Positions 41,927-52,190 of a DNA stretch of 64,000 nt are shown one piece after another. Location: positions 1,178,001-1,242,000 of the forward strand of contig NC_006042.1 of NCBI RefSeq assembly GCF_000002515.2. Reading direction: 5' to 3'. The stretch is from Kluyveromyces lactis (Eukaryota > Ascomycota > Saccharomycetes > Saccharomycetales > Saccharomycetaceae). The number at the start of each line of letters is the position of its first letter. Position 1 is the stretch's first letter. A model generated the notes under the pieces. That model was given only the letters and a program-made list of their open reading frames with translations, did no database searches and was not told where the DNA came from. The translations under genes were made by a program, and so were the position numbers.

Positions 41927-42678
41927 ATCCAATTCAGATAAATTTAAAAAATGATTAACAGAGTGAATAGATGCGAGTCGTCATTAATCCCAGACATCTG
42001 ATCTCCCATATCCAAGAGTCAAACGTCAAACGTCAAACGTCAAATTACGTATCTTGGCAATCTTCAAACACAGCAGAACATTACCCGGTACAACAAAAGA
42101 AATTTTTTTCCTCATTATCTTCTCAACCAATTTTCATAGGAAAACAGAGAAATAAAAAGTAAACTTAGAGCTCATCTCAAGAAATTGGGACTAGAATAAA
42201 ATAGTGTGTAAAAAAAGCAGAGAATAACCTTGTTTCTGTCTTTGTCTCTGTCTTTGATCAAATCAGAGTTTCTCCTACCAACGCTGGCTGTAAAGATAGT
42301 GGAAAATTTTACGTATCTAGGTTAGAAGTGCAGTAAGATCAGGAATATTCAGGAATAGATTTCCCTGCTCTTCGGTTTTTTTTTTTTTGGTTTCATTCTA
42401 CTAGTCGTTTATCTGCGAAGAGAAAGGATAAGGAATAAGGAATAAAGATTTGAATTGTGTGTGATCCCAGGACACTTACTGTTGATTAGCTAGTTATTAA
42501 AGATTGTGTTGAACTGGATAAAACGTTTTATAACCTAGAAATTTTTTTTTTCTTTTGGTTTTCTTTTTATTAAATTGTTGAGCCTATTGATTTGATCCAG
42601 GTGCATATAGAAAAGTCCACTAAAGAGTAGAATACCATTATTGCAGCTGCTAATTGCAACTGATAACACATATATATT
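41927..42678. other. intergenic: IFH1 promoter
   Basis: About 750 bp upstream of IFH1. It contains a four-copy GTCAAAC tandem repeat (42018-42045), several TCTGTCTTTG-like repeats near 42235-42260 and poly(T) tracts at about 42378 and 42542. No gene found. Confidence 0.6.
42018..42045. repeat. GTCAAAC x4 tandem repeat
   Basis: Three exact GTCAAAC units are followed by GTCAAAT. It lies 100 bp downstream of the preceding gene and 630 bp upstream of IFH1. Confidence 0.9.
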
Positions 42679-43077
42679 ATGTCAGGTAAAAGCCCGAGGA
42701 AGTTAACTAGTGGGAAGAAGCCTACGACTCTGAAAGCGTTACAGGATAAAATGGGAAATAAGAAGGATAAGCCTCCGCATTTAAGTTCTAGACCGAGACG
42801 TTTCAGTCTAATATATTCTAGTGATTCGTCGCTGAGTGATATACCACAGGATTCGAACAGCAGGGGCTCGAATTTGTCCAAGTTACCGTTATATAAGAAT
42901 CCCAAAGCCGGAACTAAGCTAAAAGGTCGATCTTCGAATGCGATGGGTAAGAACGGAAAGCTGATATCAACGAATCAGGACTCAGCCATCACATCAGGTT
43001 CGGACAGTGCTACAGCGTCTTCAGACTACCAGTCTCTCTCGGAGGATGAAGGAGGTACAATGGCAGTAGATGATGAC

Positions 43078-43112
<35 letters not shown>

Positions 43113-45633
43113 CGATGACGATGATGACGATGATGATAGCGACAGTTCGAGTACTAGTTCAGACGATGACGTGGATTTTGTGAGACTTACTGCGGAACGT
43201 AAGAAAAACGCAATGAAACAGCTGAACGCTTTGAAGAGGGGCAAGACACCTGCAGAAACTGTCGTCAGTAACAGCAACAATAAAGGTAATAGTAAACAGG
43301 GTGGATTTCCTAATAGGGCTCAGCAGAATCGTGAAGCTTCGGATTCGAATGATGAGGACATTTCAAGCTCTGAACTATCAGATGCTCCTGAACTGTCATT
43401 CAATTTCAAAGGCGACGATGGGATCAAGTTCGGTGATGCTTCAGTAGCCTCCAAGAAGGCTGATGAAGATTTAGGTGAGGAAGTCAAGGATAAAGATGTG
43501 AAACAACCTTTAGATTCCATTAAACCAAATGTCGATAGATTGGCGGTACCGAAATTTTCAGATAGTGAGGATTCAGATTATAATATCGATCAAGAGGCAT
43601 ATTTCAAGACCATTGATGATGATAACGAAAATATTACCGGTATAGATAACGGCCTTGAGACTGGTGATGACGATATGGCTATTCTGGATGTTGAAGAACA
43701 GAATATGGTTAAACAGCTTGAACGTGATGATCATTCTTCTTTCGATGATTCGCAGGTGGAATCAAAGTATAGAGATGGGAAACCCAGAAATGACGACGAT
43801 GATTACGAATACGACGAGGACGATGAAGATGATGCAATCATGAGTGATTTCGATATGCCCTTTTATGAAGATCCCAAGTTTTCCAATCTGTATTACTATG
43901 ATGGCAGCGACCAACCCTTAACTTTAAGCACATCTTTACCGTTAGTGTTAAGCGAAGAGAAGCGTAAGAGGGAAGAGCGTAAGCAATTAAAACAGCGGGA
44001 AAGGCAGGAGAGGTTGAAAAGAAGAATGACTTCCAAGAAGTCTAAACGTGAACATTCTGCTACTCCAGATCTTGCAGAAGATGAGTACGTATTTGGGTTA
44101 TTTTTCCAAAGCGATGACGAGAAACCTAAAGTTACCAATGACCTTGAATCTCCTTTGCGTAGGCTCAGTACCGTGGCAGTATCTGATAAAGAGCTTTCAT
44201 CTGGAGATGAAGAGTACGAAGATATTCTATTAGATATCGCCCACCTCCCTACAGATGAAGAGGATGAAAATGGCTTGGAGCTAGACGAAGTCGAAAACTC
44301 AGATGGTGAAGATGACTTTGAAGAAGATGATGACGATATGAGTGTCACCAACGTTTTCATTGATATTGATGATCTCGATCCAGATGGCTTCTACTTTCAT
44401 TACGATTCGTTATCAGATGAGGAAGCTGGAGAAGCTAAGAGCTATCCTGACACTCCAGATGACCATGTGGAAGGTGTCATCTTTGTAGATGACGAATCCA
44501 CTGATGAAGATGACACTTTACCACCTCCAAATACAAGACGCAAAATTGGGACTAAGGCAAAAGAAGTCGTTAGTGCCAACGTTGTTGGTTTGAAGCCTCC
44601 GAAACTTGGAACTTGGCAGACAGATAACAAGCCCTTTAGTATCATTGATGGCCTTTCCACTAAATCTTTGTATCCTGCTATTCCGCCAGTTCAACAAATT
44701 TTAGATCCAAGAATTGAAGTCGAAGACGTTTCATCACATAATGGTATCGGATCAGGAGGCGAAAAAGAGGAACTAACCCTTAACGAATTGTTGAATATGA
44801 GTGAGCTTGAAGATGAAAACAATGAAGATGGCGCTGACTCGAATTCTAAGAATAAAGAGATTGCCACCTGGTATCACAAACCATCTGTTCCATTATCTGC
44901 TTTCAGAAATAAAGGCATCAACTTCGAACATCAAGAAGACGAATACATGCTTCCTGTGTTTTCAGCACGCAAGTTCCCAATTGGTTACGTTGGTAGTGAA
45001 AGGACTAGAAGGAAGATCGATAAGATGAAGGAATACCAAAGAAAGAAAGATGAAAAGCGACGGAAGATAAAGAAGAAAAAGAAGCTCTTGAAAATCAGAA
45101 GGGAAAGGCAAAGAATTGAAAAGCAAAAATTGCTCACTGCTCCTGAACAAGAAACTGAAACTGAACCCAACGCAGATTCTCACAACAACATTCAAACTCC
45201 CTCTAGCGTGAATTTGGCTAGTCCAAGTTCAAGTGTTTTCACCGATGCAGATGCTGGAAACACACCTAATGATTTCAACGGTCTGGTTTTACCAACGAGG
45301 AAGAATTCTGTGAAGGGATTAGGAATGGATGAAATTGATCAACTGCTGAAATCTGATGATGATTTAATACTTTCTCATCATGGAGATGAAGATGGAGATA
45401 TTGATCTATTAGGCAGTGACGATGCAGATCTCCTGGTTTCTCTGACTGCCCCGATTGAAGAAATTGATTTTAACCATGAACAAATGAGCCATGTTGCCGC
45501 ATGGAGAAGAAGAAACAGTATCGCCGAAGCTGCTGCTGAACATATGAGAGTAACCAAGAATGGACTTTTCAGTGAGACGGCGCTAGCTGATCTGGAGGAA
45601 ATCATCGGAGGATCAACAGAACTCCCAAGTTAA
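42679..45633 (+). CDS. IFH1: ribosomal-protein-gene coactivator Ifh1/Crf1 ancestor
   Basis: Ifh1 is the coactivator recruited by Fhl1 to ribosomal-protein promoters; Crf1 is its duplicate and acts as corepressor. The 984-residue protein starts with a basic region and PRRFSLIYSSDSSLSD, then a highly acidic stretch including 23 consecutive Asp (43069-43137). Acidic/Ser blocks (for example SSDDDVDF, DEYVFGLFFQSDDE, DIDDLDPDGFYFHYDSLSDEE) continue to about residue 620. The likely forkhead-binding segment is near 730 (ATWYHKPSVPLSAFRNKGI). A lysine-rich coiled coil spans about 775-820. S. cerevisiae Ifh1 is 1085 residues. It stands for both YLR223C and YDR223W; length suggests Ifh1-like function. 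Confidence 0.9.
43069..43137 (+). repeat. GAT/GAC trinucleotide repeat encoding poly-Asp
   Basis: Twenty-three successive Asp codons, mixed GAT and GAC, lie inside IFH1. Mixed codons suggest selection on the protein tract, with slippage in the pure GAT part. Confidence 0.95.
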
Positions 45634-46177
45634 CCCTCATTTTCACTTCCTTTGATTTTATTTTTTATTCCTTGGTTTTACCACTGCTGCTGATGCGAAA
45701 CTACTCGACTAAAGCATAACCATAAACTACAATTATCTGTATTCTACCTACTACACTTTCTTGGATATAATCTACATAGATATCATTCTGTGAAGCTCTA
45801 TTCAGCTTCACCATTTTTTCCGTAAGAGGAGTGTTGTACTTCTCTCATAAATCAACAATTAACTTTAAAATCATATCCATTAGAATATTAGCAAATATTT
45901 AGCAAATATGTGTAAGTGCAAATAAACATTGTCTAAAGACCGTTCCCGGTTTTCAGCTCCTTTGTATATGTTCAATCTCTTTCTGTTTCAAGCATATGAT
46001 AACCCATGCCTCATTGTCTACGTTTTTTTCTTTTTTTTGTTCAATTCGAATGTTGAAAAGTTTAATTCATCTCATCTCATCTCATCGCATCACAGAAATA
46101 TGCTAGGTGAACCAATAAGATTATACCTGGCCAATTATTAGCACCCAGGACAGCACCTTGGATCTCCCACTCGCACA
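45634..46177. other. intergenic: UTP13 promoter
   Basis: About 540 bp between IFH1 and UTP13, both on the plus strand. It holds the PAC array listed next, a TTGAAAAGTTT element (46052-46063) resembling RRPE, and a duplicated AGCAAATATT/AGCAAATATG at 45890-45910. No gene found. Confidence 0.55.
46070..46088 (-). promoter_or_regulatory. PAC box with ATGAG repeats (UTP13)
   Basis: CTCATCGC at 46081-46088 is preceded by repeated CTCAT units, so the minus strand reads GCGATGAGATGAGATGAG. It is 90 bp upstream of the UTP13 ATG. PAC boxes are typical of ribosome-biogenesis genes and work in either direction. Confidence 0.8.
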
Positions 46178-48622
46178 ATGGATTTGAGAACTACCTATGC
46201 ATCCACGAAACTAGAGCCGTTTTATGCTGGTACTGGTGCTATAGCATCTGTTTCTGAAGATGGACGATTATTAGCGACTTCGGTCGTCGATAAAATCAAC
46301 ATTGTTAGCTTAGATAGCCCACGCCGAGTGTTGCATTCTGTTGATACTGAGGATGAACAAGACATCACCGCATTGCATTTAACTCCAGATGGTTCTTATT
46401 TGTGTTTTGTCTCACAAGCGCAGTTGCTCAGAGTGTATTCTTTGAAACAAGAAAGAATTATCAGATCAATGAAGATTTCGTCACCGGTGTACGTCATGAA
46501 TTGCGATCAAACATCTACACTTTTGGCTATAGGTGGTACTGATGGTAGTGTTAGTGTTATTGATATTGAAAATGGATATGTCACGCACTCTTTGAAAGGA
46601 CATGGTGCTACCATTTCAAGTGTAAAGTTTCACGGTGAGTTGAACAGTGAAATTTGGAAGCTTGCATCTGGTGATACCAACGGTATGATTAAAGTCTGGG
46701 ATTTAGTTAAACGTAATTGTCAATGCACTATTCAGGAACATACTACAGCTGTTAGAGGGCTAGATTTCCGTGTCACTGATGAAGAAAAGGGAACGCTGCA
46801 GTTATTATCTGGTGGTAGAGACAATATCTTAAATCTCTTCGAGTTTAATTCGACGAAAAAGTATAAGCTACTGAAGACCATCCCTGTCATAGAACAGGTG
46901 GAATCGTGTGGATTTACGCAGGACCCGGATGTGGTTTACTCAGCCGGTGGTGGTGCCATTTACCAATTAGTGTCCTTGTCAACAGGAAGAGTATTAAAGA
47001 AAACAGCAAAACCTATTGAAGAGCTATTTATTATTGGTACACTATGTATCCTGAACGGAACTAAGCAGTACTTGGTATTTTCAGATCAAACTTTGTTCCT
47101 AATAGATGTTGAATCAGCTTTACAATCGGAATCTGAAGTAATTGAAGTGGAAAATAAGATTGCAGGTAATCATGGTACCATTGCAGATATAAGATTCGTT
47201 GGTCCAAAACGGGATAAATTAGCATTAGCTACTAACTCTCCTACTCTTAGAATAATTCCAACCCCAACTTCTTCGGAGGAAGAGTTCGAAAATGGGGAGA
47301 ACAAAGAAACATTTCCTATTGAAGTAAAGATGTACGAGGGTCATACGGATCTACTCAACTCTTTGGATGCCACCGCTGATGGTCTCTGGGTTGCTACAGC
47401 ATCCAAGGATCACAGCGTTATATTATGGAGATATCATGCAAAGTACGAAGACTTTTATCCATACACTAAATTTGTCGGTCATGTAGGTTCTGTGAATGCT
47501 GTTGGACTTCCTAATGTTATGCCACGTTCATGGCCTGAATTCATAATTACAGCTTCTAACGATTTGACCATAAAGAAATGGAAGGTTCCTAAGGTGACAT
47601 CTGATGAACCCGAAGATCTAATACTTGTTAAGACCTCAGAATATACCAGAAGGGCGCATGAAAAGGATATCAATGCTATCTCCATTTCACCTAATGATTC
47701 TCTATTTGCCACGGCTTCATACGATAAGACATGTAAAATATGGAATTTGGATGATGGTGAATTCCAAGCCACATTAGCAAACCACAAACGTGGTCTATGG
47801 GACGTTGCATTCTGTCAATATGACAAGTTATTGGCCACATGTTCCGGTGACAAGACCATCAAAATTTGGTCCTTAGAATCATATGCCGTCGTAAAAACTT
47901 TGGAAGGACATACCAATGCAGTTCAAAGATGTTCCTTCATAAACAAGAACAAGCAACTGATAAGTACTGGTGCTGATGGTTTAGTTATTATTTGGGATCT
48001 ATCAACTGGTGAATCGGTCAAGACACTAGATGCTCACAATAACCGTATCTGGGCTCTTGCTGTTATGAACGATGGTGAATCCTTCGTTACAGCAGATGCT
48101 GACGGCTTCTTTGAGTTCTGGAGGGATAACAGTGAAGAGGAACACGAACGTAACCTCGAGCAAGAGAAACTGAAGATTGAACAAGAACAATCATTACAAA
48201 ATTATCTCTCAGAAGGTGACTGGACTAACGCATTTTTGCTTGCCATGACCTTGGATCACCCAATGAGATTGTACAACGTCTTAAGACAAAGTGTAGACAA
48301 CTCAAATGAGGATCCAAATGTAGTTTTCAACAACGAAATTGACGAGGTTGTGTCGACTCTAGATAAAGATCAACTTCTTCTTTTAGTGAAAAGGTGCAGA
48401 GATTGGAATACAAATGCAAGAACACACACAGTAGCCCAAAAGATGATAAGGTGTATTCTTCTAAGACAAAATATTGAAGAGTTGAGCGAAATTCCTGGGC
48501 TTGTAAGGATCGTTGAATCAATAATCTCATACGCAGAGAGACATTACTCAAGAATGGATAACTTGGTTCAAGAAAGTTATATCTTAGATTACGCTTTAGT
48601 TCAAATGGACAAATTGCTATAA
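46178..48622 (+). CDS. UTP13: U3 snoRNP / SSU processome WD40 protein Utp13
   Basis: Utp13 is part of the UTP-B complex of the small-subunit processome in the nucleolus and is needed for 18S rRNA maturation. The 814-residue protein (S. cerevisiae 817) has about a dozen WD40 repeats making two propellers, for example LKGHGATISSVKFH to MIKVWD, EGHTDLLNSLDAT to VILWRY, and FATASYDKTCKIWNLDDGE. A helical C-terminal Utp13 domain (about 655-814) follows. Its PAC box and neighbour RSA3, also in ribosome synthesis, match the order YLR222C-YLR221C. Confidence 0.96.
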   Translation: MDLRTTYASTKLEPFYAGTGAIASVSEDGRLLATSVVDKINIVSLDSPRRVLHSVDTEDEQDITALHLTPDGSYLCFVSQAQLLRVYSLKQERIIRSMKISSPVYVMNCDQTSTLLAIGGTDGSVSVIDIENGYVTHSLKGHGATISSVKFHGELNSEIWKLASGDTNGMIKVWDLVKRNCQCTIQEHTTAVRGLDFRVTDEEKGTLQLLSGGRDNILNLFEFNSTKKYKLLKTIPVIEQVESCGFTQDPDVVYSAGGGAIYQLVSLSTGRVLKKTAKPIEELFIIGTLCILNGTKQYLVFSDQTLFLIDVESALQSESEVIEVENKIAGNHGTIADIRFVGPKRDKLALATNSPTLRIIPTPTSSEEEFENGENKETFPIEVKMYEGHTDLLNSLDATADGLWVATASKDHSVILWRYHAKYEDFYPYTKFVGHVGSVNAVGLPNVMPRSWPEFIITASNDLTIKKWKVPKVTSDEPEDLILVKTSEYTRRAHEKDINAISISPNDSLFATASYDKTCKIWNLDDGEFQATLANHKRGLWDVAFCQYDKLLATCSGDKTIKIWSLESYAVVKTLEGHTNAVQRCSFINKNKQLISTGADGLVIIWDLSTGESVKTLDAHNNRIWALAVMNDGESFVTADADGFFEFWRDNSEEEHERNLEQEKLKIEQEQSLQNYLSEGDWTNAFLLAMTLDHPMRLYNVLRQSVDNSNEDPNVVFNNEIDEVVSTLDKDQLLLLVKRCRDWNTNARTHTVAQKMIRCILLRQNIEELSEIPGLVRIVESIISYAERHYSRMDNLVQESYILDYALVQMDKLL

Positions 48623-48961
48623 AGAATGTAAATATAGCACTAGTCGTCATGTAGATATATACATATAACAGTACAACACACCCACCGCATCAACTCTGAA
48701 TAGATACCATATCCAGTCAAGGGCCATCCATCAGTAGAATAATAAGTTTGTTACCCGGCTTTGAGTTTTAGACAGAATTTGTTTCCCTGCAAAAGAAACT
48801 TCATCAAATAACTAGACGATGTGAAGCGATGAGATGAGATGAGATGAGATCGGCTCTCATCCTTCTTCTGTTAAAAGGTGACTTCAACTGTGAATTTTTG
48901 ACAGTTATACTTTAAAGTTAACTCTCCTCCATATTAACGAGAAGCTCTATCGGAAACTATC
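48623..48961. other. intergenic: RSA3 promoter
   Basis: Contains the PAC array listed next and TGAATTTTTGA (48892-48902), a partial RRPE. Nothing else is recognised. Confidence 0.55.
48826..48851 (+). promoter_or_regulatory. PAC box with ATGAG repeats (RSA3)
   Basis: GCGATGAG at 48826-48833 is followed by four more ATGAG-type units up to GAGATCGG. It is about 130 bp upstream of the RSA3 ATG. Confidence 0.8.
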
Positions 48962-49573
48962 ATGTCAGAGGGACATATTGCAGCTATTAGCAAGACGAAC
49001 AAGAGGAAGAACAGAAGAAAGAAGAGAAGAACGCAAGACGTGTCCGACTCAAGTTCTGATTCCAGCTCCGATTCTGAAAATTCATCGGTAGAAGATAATG
49101 ATACTAAGCTCGAAACTGTGGAGAAAGCTGCATCTGATGTTGAAGATGTAACGCTTTCAGATATTGACATGGATAAAGAAGAAGATGAAGCTGCATTGGA
49201 CGATAAAAAAGCCAGCCGAAAAGAGGGAAGCGTCTTGTCCTCGGAGACTGTGGACAAATTAAATAAAGTGGGACTAACAACAAGCGATTTAACTGGCAAC
49301 AATGGCATTCATCTAGGGAATATCGATTTGAATAAGATGTCTGCTACGTTAGATGAAAGCAGCAATAAATTGCTAGAGAATAATAAGGACAAGAACGGAT
49401 TAAAGAATCAATATTTGAGTATGCTATTTGAGAGTTATGGTGATGACATGAACGAATTGAGAAACGCACCAGATTTCACTTCGAAGACCCTTGTCATGCT
49501 AGCGAATGTTCTAAAAGACGGAGGAGATATGTTTGATTTGGAGACCTTGAAGACAATAGTAGAGGATAAATAG
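48962..49573 (+). CDS. RSA3: 60S ribosome assembly protein Rsa3
   Basis: Rsa3 is a nucleolar factor found with early pre-60S particles. The 203-residue protein (S. cerevisiae 220) has a basic N-terminus (KTNKRKNRRKKRRTQ), an acidic Ser-rich middle (SDSSSDSSSDSENSS), and a conserved C-terminal block NQYLSMLFESYGDDMNELRNAPDFTSKTLVMLANVLKDGG-type region, shown here in part as YGDDMNELRNAPDFTSKTL. PAC promoter and place after UTP13 fit YLR221C. Confidence 0.9.
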   Translation: MSEGHIAAISKTNKRKNRRKKRRTQDVSDSSSDSSSDSENSSVEDNDTKLETVEKAASDVEDVTLSDIDMDKEEDEAALDDKKASRKEGSVLSSETVDKLNKVGLTTSDLTGNNGIHLGNIDLNKMSATLDESSNKLLENNKDKNGLKNQYLSMLFESYGDDMNELRNAPDFTSKTLVMLANVLKDGGDMFDLETLKTIVEDK

Positions 49574-49827
49574 TGTTTGGATCTATCTAGCATTTTAAAA
49601 ACACATGTATAATAAAATAAAAATACAAACCATCTATCACGATACAGCTAGAATGAATCAAATAAAGTCTGGACGGCAAATTGATGATTTGGAGTAAGAT
49701 ATGAATACGTATTGGAATGATAAAAAAAAAAGTACGTGATACTAGGGAACGCTTAAAAGAAGAAGTAAAATAAATAAGAGATGATGAGGATGATTATGAT
49801 TAATTAATTTTGTTTTATTTGTGACTC

Positions 49828-50739
49828 TCATTCGATGACCTTAACGAAGAACCAAGCTGCACCTGCAGCAGTCCCACCGACTGCTATCATTTGTAAGCCT
49901 TCCAGTAACTTTTTCTGCAGGGTACAATCGTTCATTGAGACTTGGGATTTGAAATATCCGAACCAGAACAACGTGAAAGTCATTAATGCAATAGAGATCA
50001 GGAGACCGGTTCCCACCGTTTCAACAAAGAAATATGGTATTAACGGGACGAACCCACCGGCAAAGTATCCTCCTCCGATCGTTAGTGCACTAATCCATTG
50101 TCTATTATCATCGGGTTCATCTAAACCTCTTCCGTATTTGATAATGAAATCCACCATAAGTTCTGGGTCTCGTTGCATATCTTTCACAAACGATATCACT
50201 GTATTTTCCGAGAATTCTGGGTTCATTTCCATTAGTATATCTTCAATTTCATGGTTTATTAGCTGAGTATTGCTATAAAATTTCCTTTTTTCTTGCGACA
50301 CCTCCGATTTATAGTAATCACTTTCAGATTTAGCACCCAAATAACCACCAAGACCCATAGATATAGCACCAGAGATCAATTCCGCGAACCCACCTGTAAT
50401 CACCAACTTGGAATCTCCCAACGAGGAAAGACCTGCGGTCAACGCGAAAGGAACCGTCAAACCATCACTGAGTCCGATAATCATATCGGACATAACTCTT
50501 GGATCAATCTTACCGAACAATCCAGACGTACCATCATCCTCATTGTCATAATCGTCAAACCCACCTGTATGCTTTGAGGATTCTATATCGCCATCCTGTG
50601 GTGAAGCCGAGTATCGATGACTATTCAAATTAGTGGTAGAATTCGAATTGGAATTAGAACTATCGGATGATAGTAATGGAACTTCCTGATTTTTCGCTAC
50701 GAGTTTTGACACAGCGTTTTTAATTGCAACCACGGACAT
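49828..50739 (-). CDS. CCC1: vacuolar iron/manganese transporter Ccc1
   Basis: Ccc1 (VIT family) moves Fe2+ and Mn2+ into the vacuole. The 303-residue protein is close to S. cerevisiae Ccc1 (322). A Ser/Asn-rich cytosolic N-terminus precedes the family core starting DPRVMSDMIIGLSDGLTVPFALTAG. ELISGAISMGLGGYLGAKSESDYY matches VIT transmembrane 2 and the metal-binding cytosolic loop (Glu-rich EKRKFYSNTQLINHEIEDIL). Three further hydrophobic segments lie near the C-terminus. The adjacent antisense open frame has no family resemblance. Position between RSA3 and the histone pair matches YLR220W. Confidence 0.94.
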   Translation of the reverse strand: MSVVAIKNAVSKLVAKNQEVPLLSSDSSNSNSNSTTNLNSHRYSASPQDGDIESSKHTGGFDDYDNEDDGTSGLFGKIDPRVMSDMIIGLSDGLTVPFALTAGLSSLGDSKLVITGGFAELISGAISMGLGGYLGAKSESDYYKSEVSQEKRKFYSNTQLINHEIEDILMEMNPEFSENTVISFVKDMQRDPELMVDFIIKYGRGLDEPDDNRQWISALTIGGGYFAGGFVPLIPYFFVETVGTGLLISIALMTFTLFWFGYFKSQVSMNDCTLQKKLLEGLQMIAVGGTAAGAAWFFVKVIE

Positions 50740-51374
50740 GTAGTTCTAGTTTCTGAATATGTTATAATATATTGTTATTCTGGTCTTATTTTTACCAAAT
50801 AGTTAAAATTGTATAGCAGAGCAGTACTGCTGATAAACCAATATCTACAAATAAAACCGTTCTTGTGTTTTGTTCCCCACTTATTCCAGGTTTGTTCCCT
50901 TGGTTTCACTTCTCAAAAAATCACCTCAACTTTATTTTCTTTGAAAAACGTCTATGAGAATTCAAATAGATACTGCGAGTGCAAACAAAAACCAACCAAC
51001 AGCTCAAGCAATGTGTCTGACACTTGTTCCAATATTGTTTCTCTAAAAACTAAATACAGAAAACTGCGAAGAAGTGCTTATAAAAAAGTGAATAAAACGT
51101 ACAAGCTTTATATAAACTTTGTATAGTAATATATATATATTTACAATGAATTGGGAAAAAAATGAAAAAGATTACGGCTTGGCAAATAGCGCCGCTGGGG
51201 CATAGTAGTAAAAGTTTAAATTCCAAATCAATTTGAAATCCGTTATATAACGGTGAGTAGTCCCACGGTTTCCCGTGCCTTTGAAAACCTGTGTTTCTGT
51301 GTGGCTGGTAACGTCAGCATTACGCACGGCGATTTCATTGGACGGCAGAGGAAAAAAAGAAGAAAATTTAGTGT

Positions 51375-51412
51375 CACGTGGGGATGGGAAGCACGTGACA
51401 GAAAGTCACGTG
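51375..51412. promoter_or_regulatory. three clustered CACGTG (Cbf1/Pho4-type) sites
   Basis: CACGTG occurs at 51375-51380, 51392-51397 and 51407-51412, all as parts of TCACGTG or CACGTGA. They lie about 640 bp upstream of CCC1 and 200 bp beyond the H2B stop, so the target is uncertain. Confidence 0.6.
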
Positions 51413-51432
51413 GTTTGTCATATATGTAACAA

Positions 51433-51465
51433 CAATACCAAGATGTCTTCGACATCTTGGTATTG
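51433..51465. repeat. perfect 15-bp inverted repeat with 3-nt loop
   Basis: CAATACCAAGATGTC is followed by TTC and its exact complement GACATCTTGGTATTG. It lies about 155 bp past the H2B stop codon and just after the CACGTG cluster. It could be an RNA hairpin in a long H2B transcript, or a binding dyad. Confidence 0.9.
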
Positions 51466-51618
51466 CTCTAATACATTGATCAACAGATGCCCGAATGGCC
51501 TATTTGTGAAGAAAAAAAATTATATTACACACGTTATACCCAGATAAGATTTTAATTTACATATGGATCCTTTGCAGGATGATGATGATGATAATGATAA
51601 TGACAACTCGCCTACCGT

Positions 51619-52017
51619 TTAAGCTTGAGTAGAAGAAGAGTACTTGGTAACAGCTCTGGTACCTTCAGAAACAGCGTGCTTGGCCAATTCACCTGGCAAG
51701 ATCAATCTGACAGCTGTTTGGATTTCTCTAGCAGAAATAGTAGATTTCTTGTTGTAAGCAGCCAACTTGGAAGATTCAGTAGCGATTCTTTCAAAGATAT
51801 CGTTAACGAAAGAGTTCAAGATGGACATAGACTTTTGGGAAATACCAGTGTCTGGATGGGTTTGCTTCAAAACCTTGTAGATGTAAGAGGAGTAAGTTTC
51901 CTTTCTAGCCTTAGTTCTCTTCTTAGATGGATCGGTAGAAGAGGAAGTCTTCTTAGCAGCTGGCTTCTTTTCAGCTGGAGCCTTGGATGCTGGGGCCTTG
52001 GATGCTTTAGCAGACAT
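51619..52017 (-). CDS. HTB1: histone H2B
   Basis: H2B of 132 residues (S. cerevisiae 131). The Lys/Ala-rich tail ([19 protein letters not shown]) precedes the histone fold [21 protein letters not shown]. The C-terminus [11 protein letters not shown] keeps the Lys ubiquitinated by Bre1 (Lys123 in S. cerevisiae). The ATG at 52017 gives the normal tail; the longer in-frame reading adds 16 non-histone residues and is rejected. It shares a divergent promoter with H2A, as HTB1-HTA1 (YDR224C-YDR225W). Codon bias is strong. Confidence 0.98.
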   Translation of the reverse strand: MSAKASKAPASKAPAEKKPAAKKTSSSTDPSKKRTKARKETYSSYIYKVLKQTHPDTGISQKSMSILNSFVNDIFERIATESSKLAAYNKKSTISAREIQTAVRLILPGELAKHAVSEGTRAVTKYSSSTQA

Positions 52018-52168
52018 TATAGTTGTAATATTTGTTTTTAGTAATGTGATAGTACTGGTTTTCAAATAACTAGTGCTTGTCGAGGGTGAATTACAGAACC
52101 ATATATATTTCTAATAGAAACGGATAATCTATAAGGAGAAAGGGTAAAAGTATCCATTTAGTCAGTCT

Positions 52169-52177
52169 CTTTATATA
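52169..52177 (-). promoter_or_regulatory. TATA box of HTB
   Basis: TATATAAAG on the minus strand, about 150 bp upstream of the H2B ATG, mirrored by the H2A TATA box. Confidence 0.7.
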
Positions 52178-52190
52178 CAATTTGGTTCTT

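Larger units (their letters stand above)
50740..51618. other. intergenic: CCC1 promoter and H2B 3' region
   Basis: About 880 bp. It holds a cluster of three CACGTG sites and a perfect hairpin, both listed separately. A plus-strand frame of about 105 codons at 50809-51126 has ordinary composition and no family resemblance; I do not call it. Confidence 0.6.

Noticed and set aside
43026-43280. Poly-Ser open frame on the minus strand
   Set aside because: Antisense shadow of the poly-Asp tract in IFH1.
50809-51126. 105-codon open frame upstream of CCC1
   Set aside because: No family resemblance, biased to Ser/Lys/Asn/Tyr as expected from AT-rich DNA, and no gene in this place in S. cerevisiae.
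52018-52065. 16-residue N-terminal extension of H2B
   Set aside because: Histone H2B starts at MSAKA; the extension is leader sequence.
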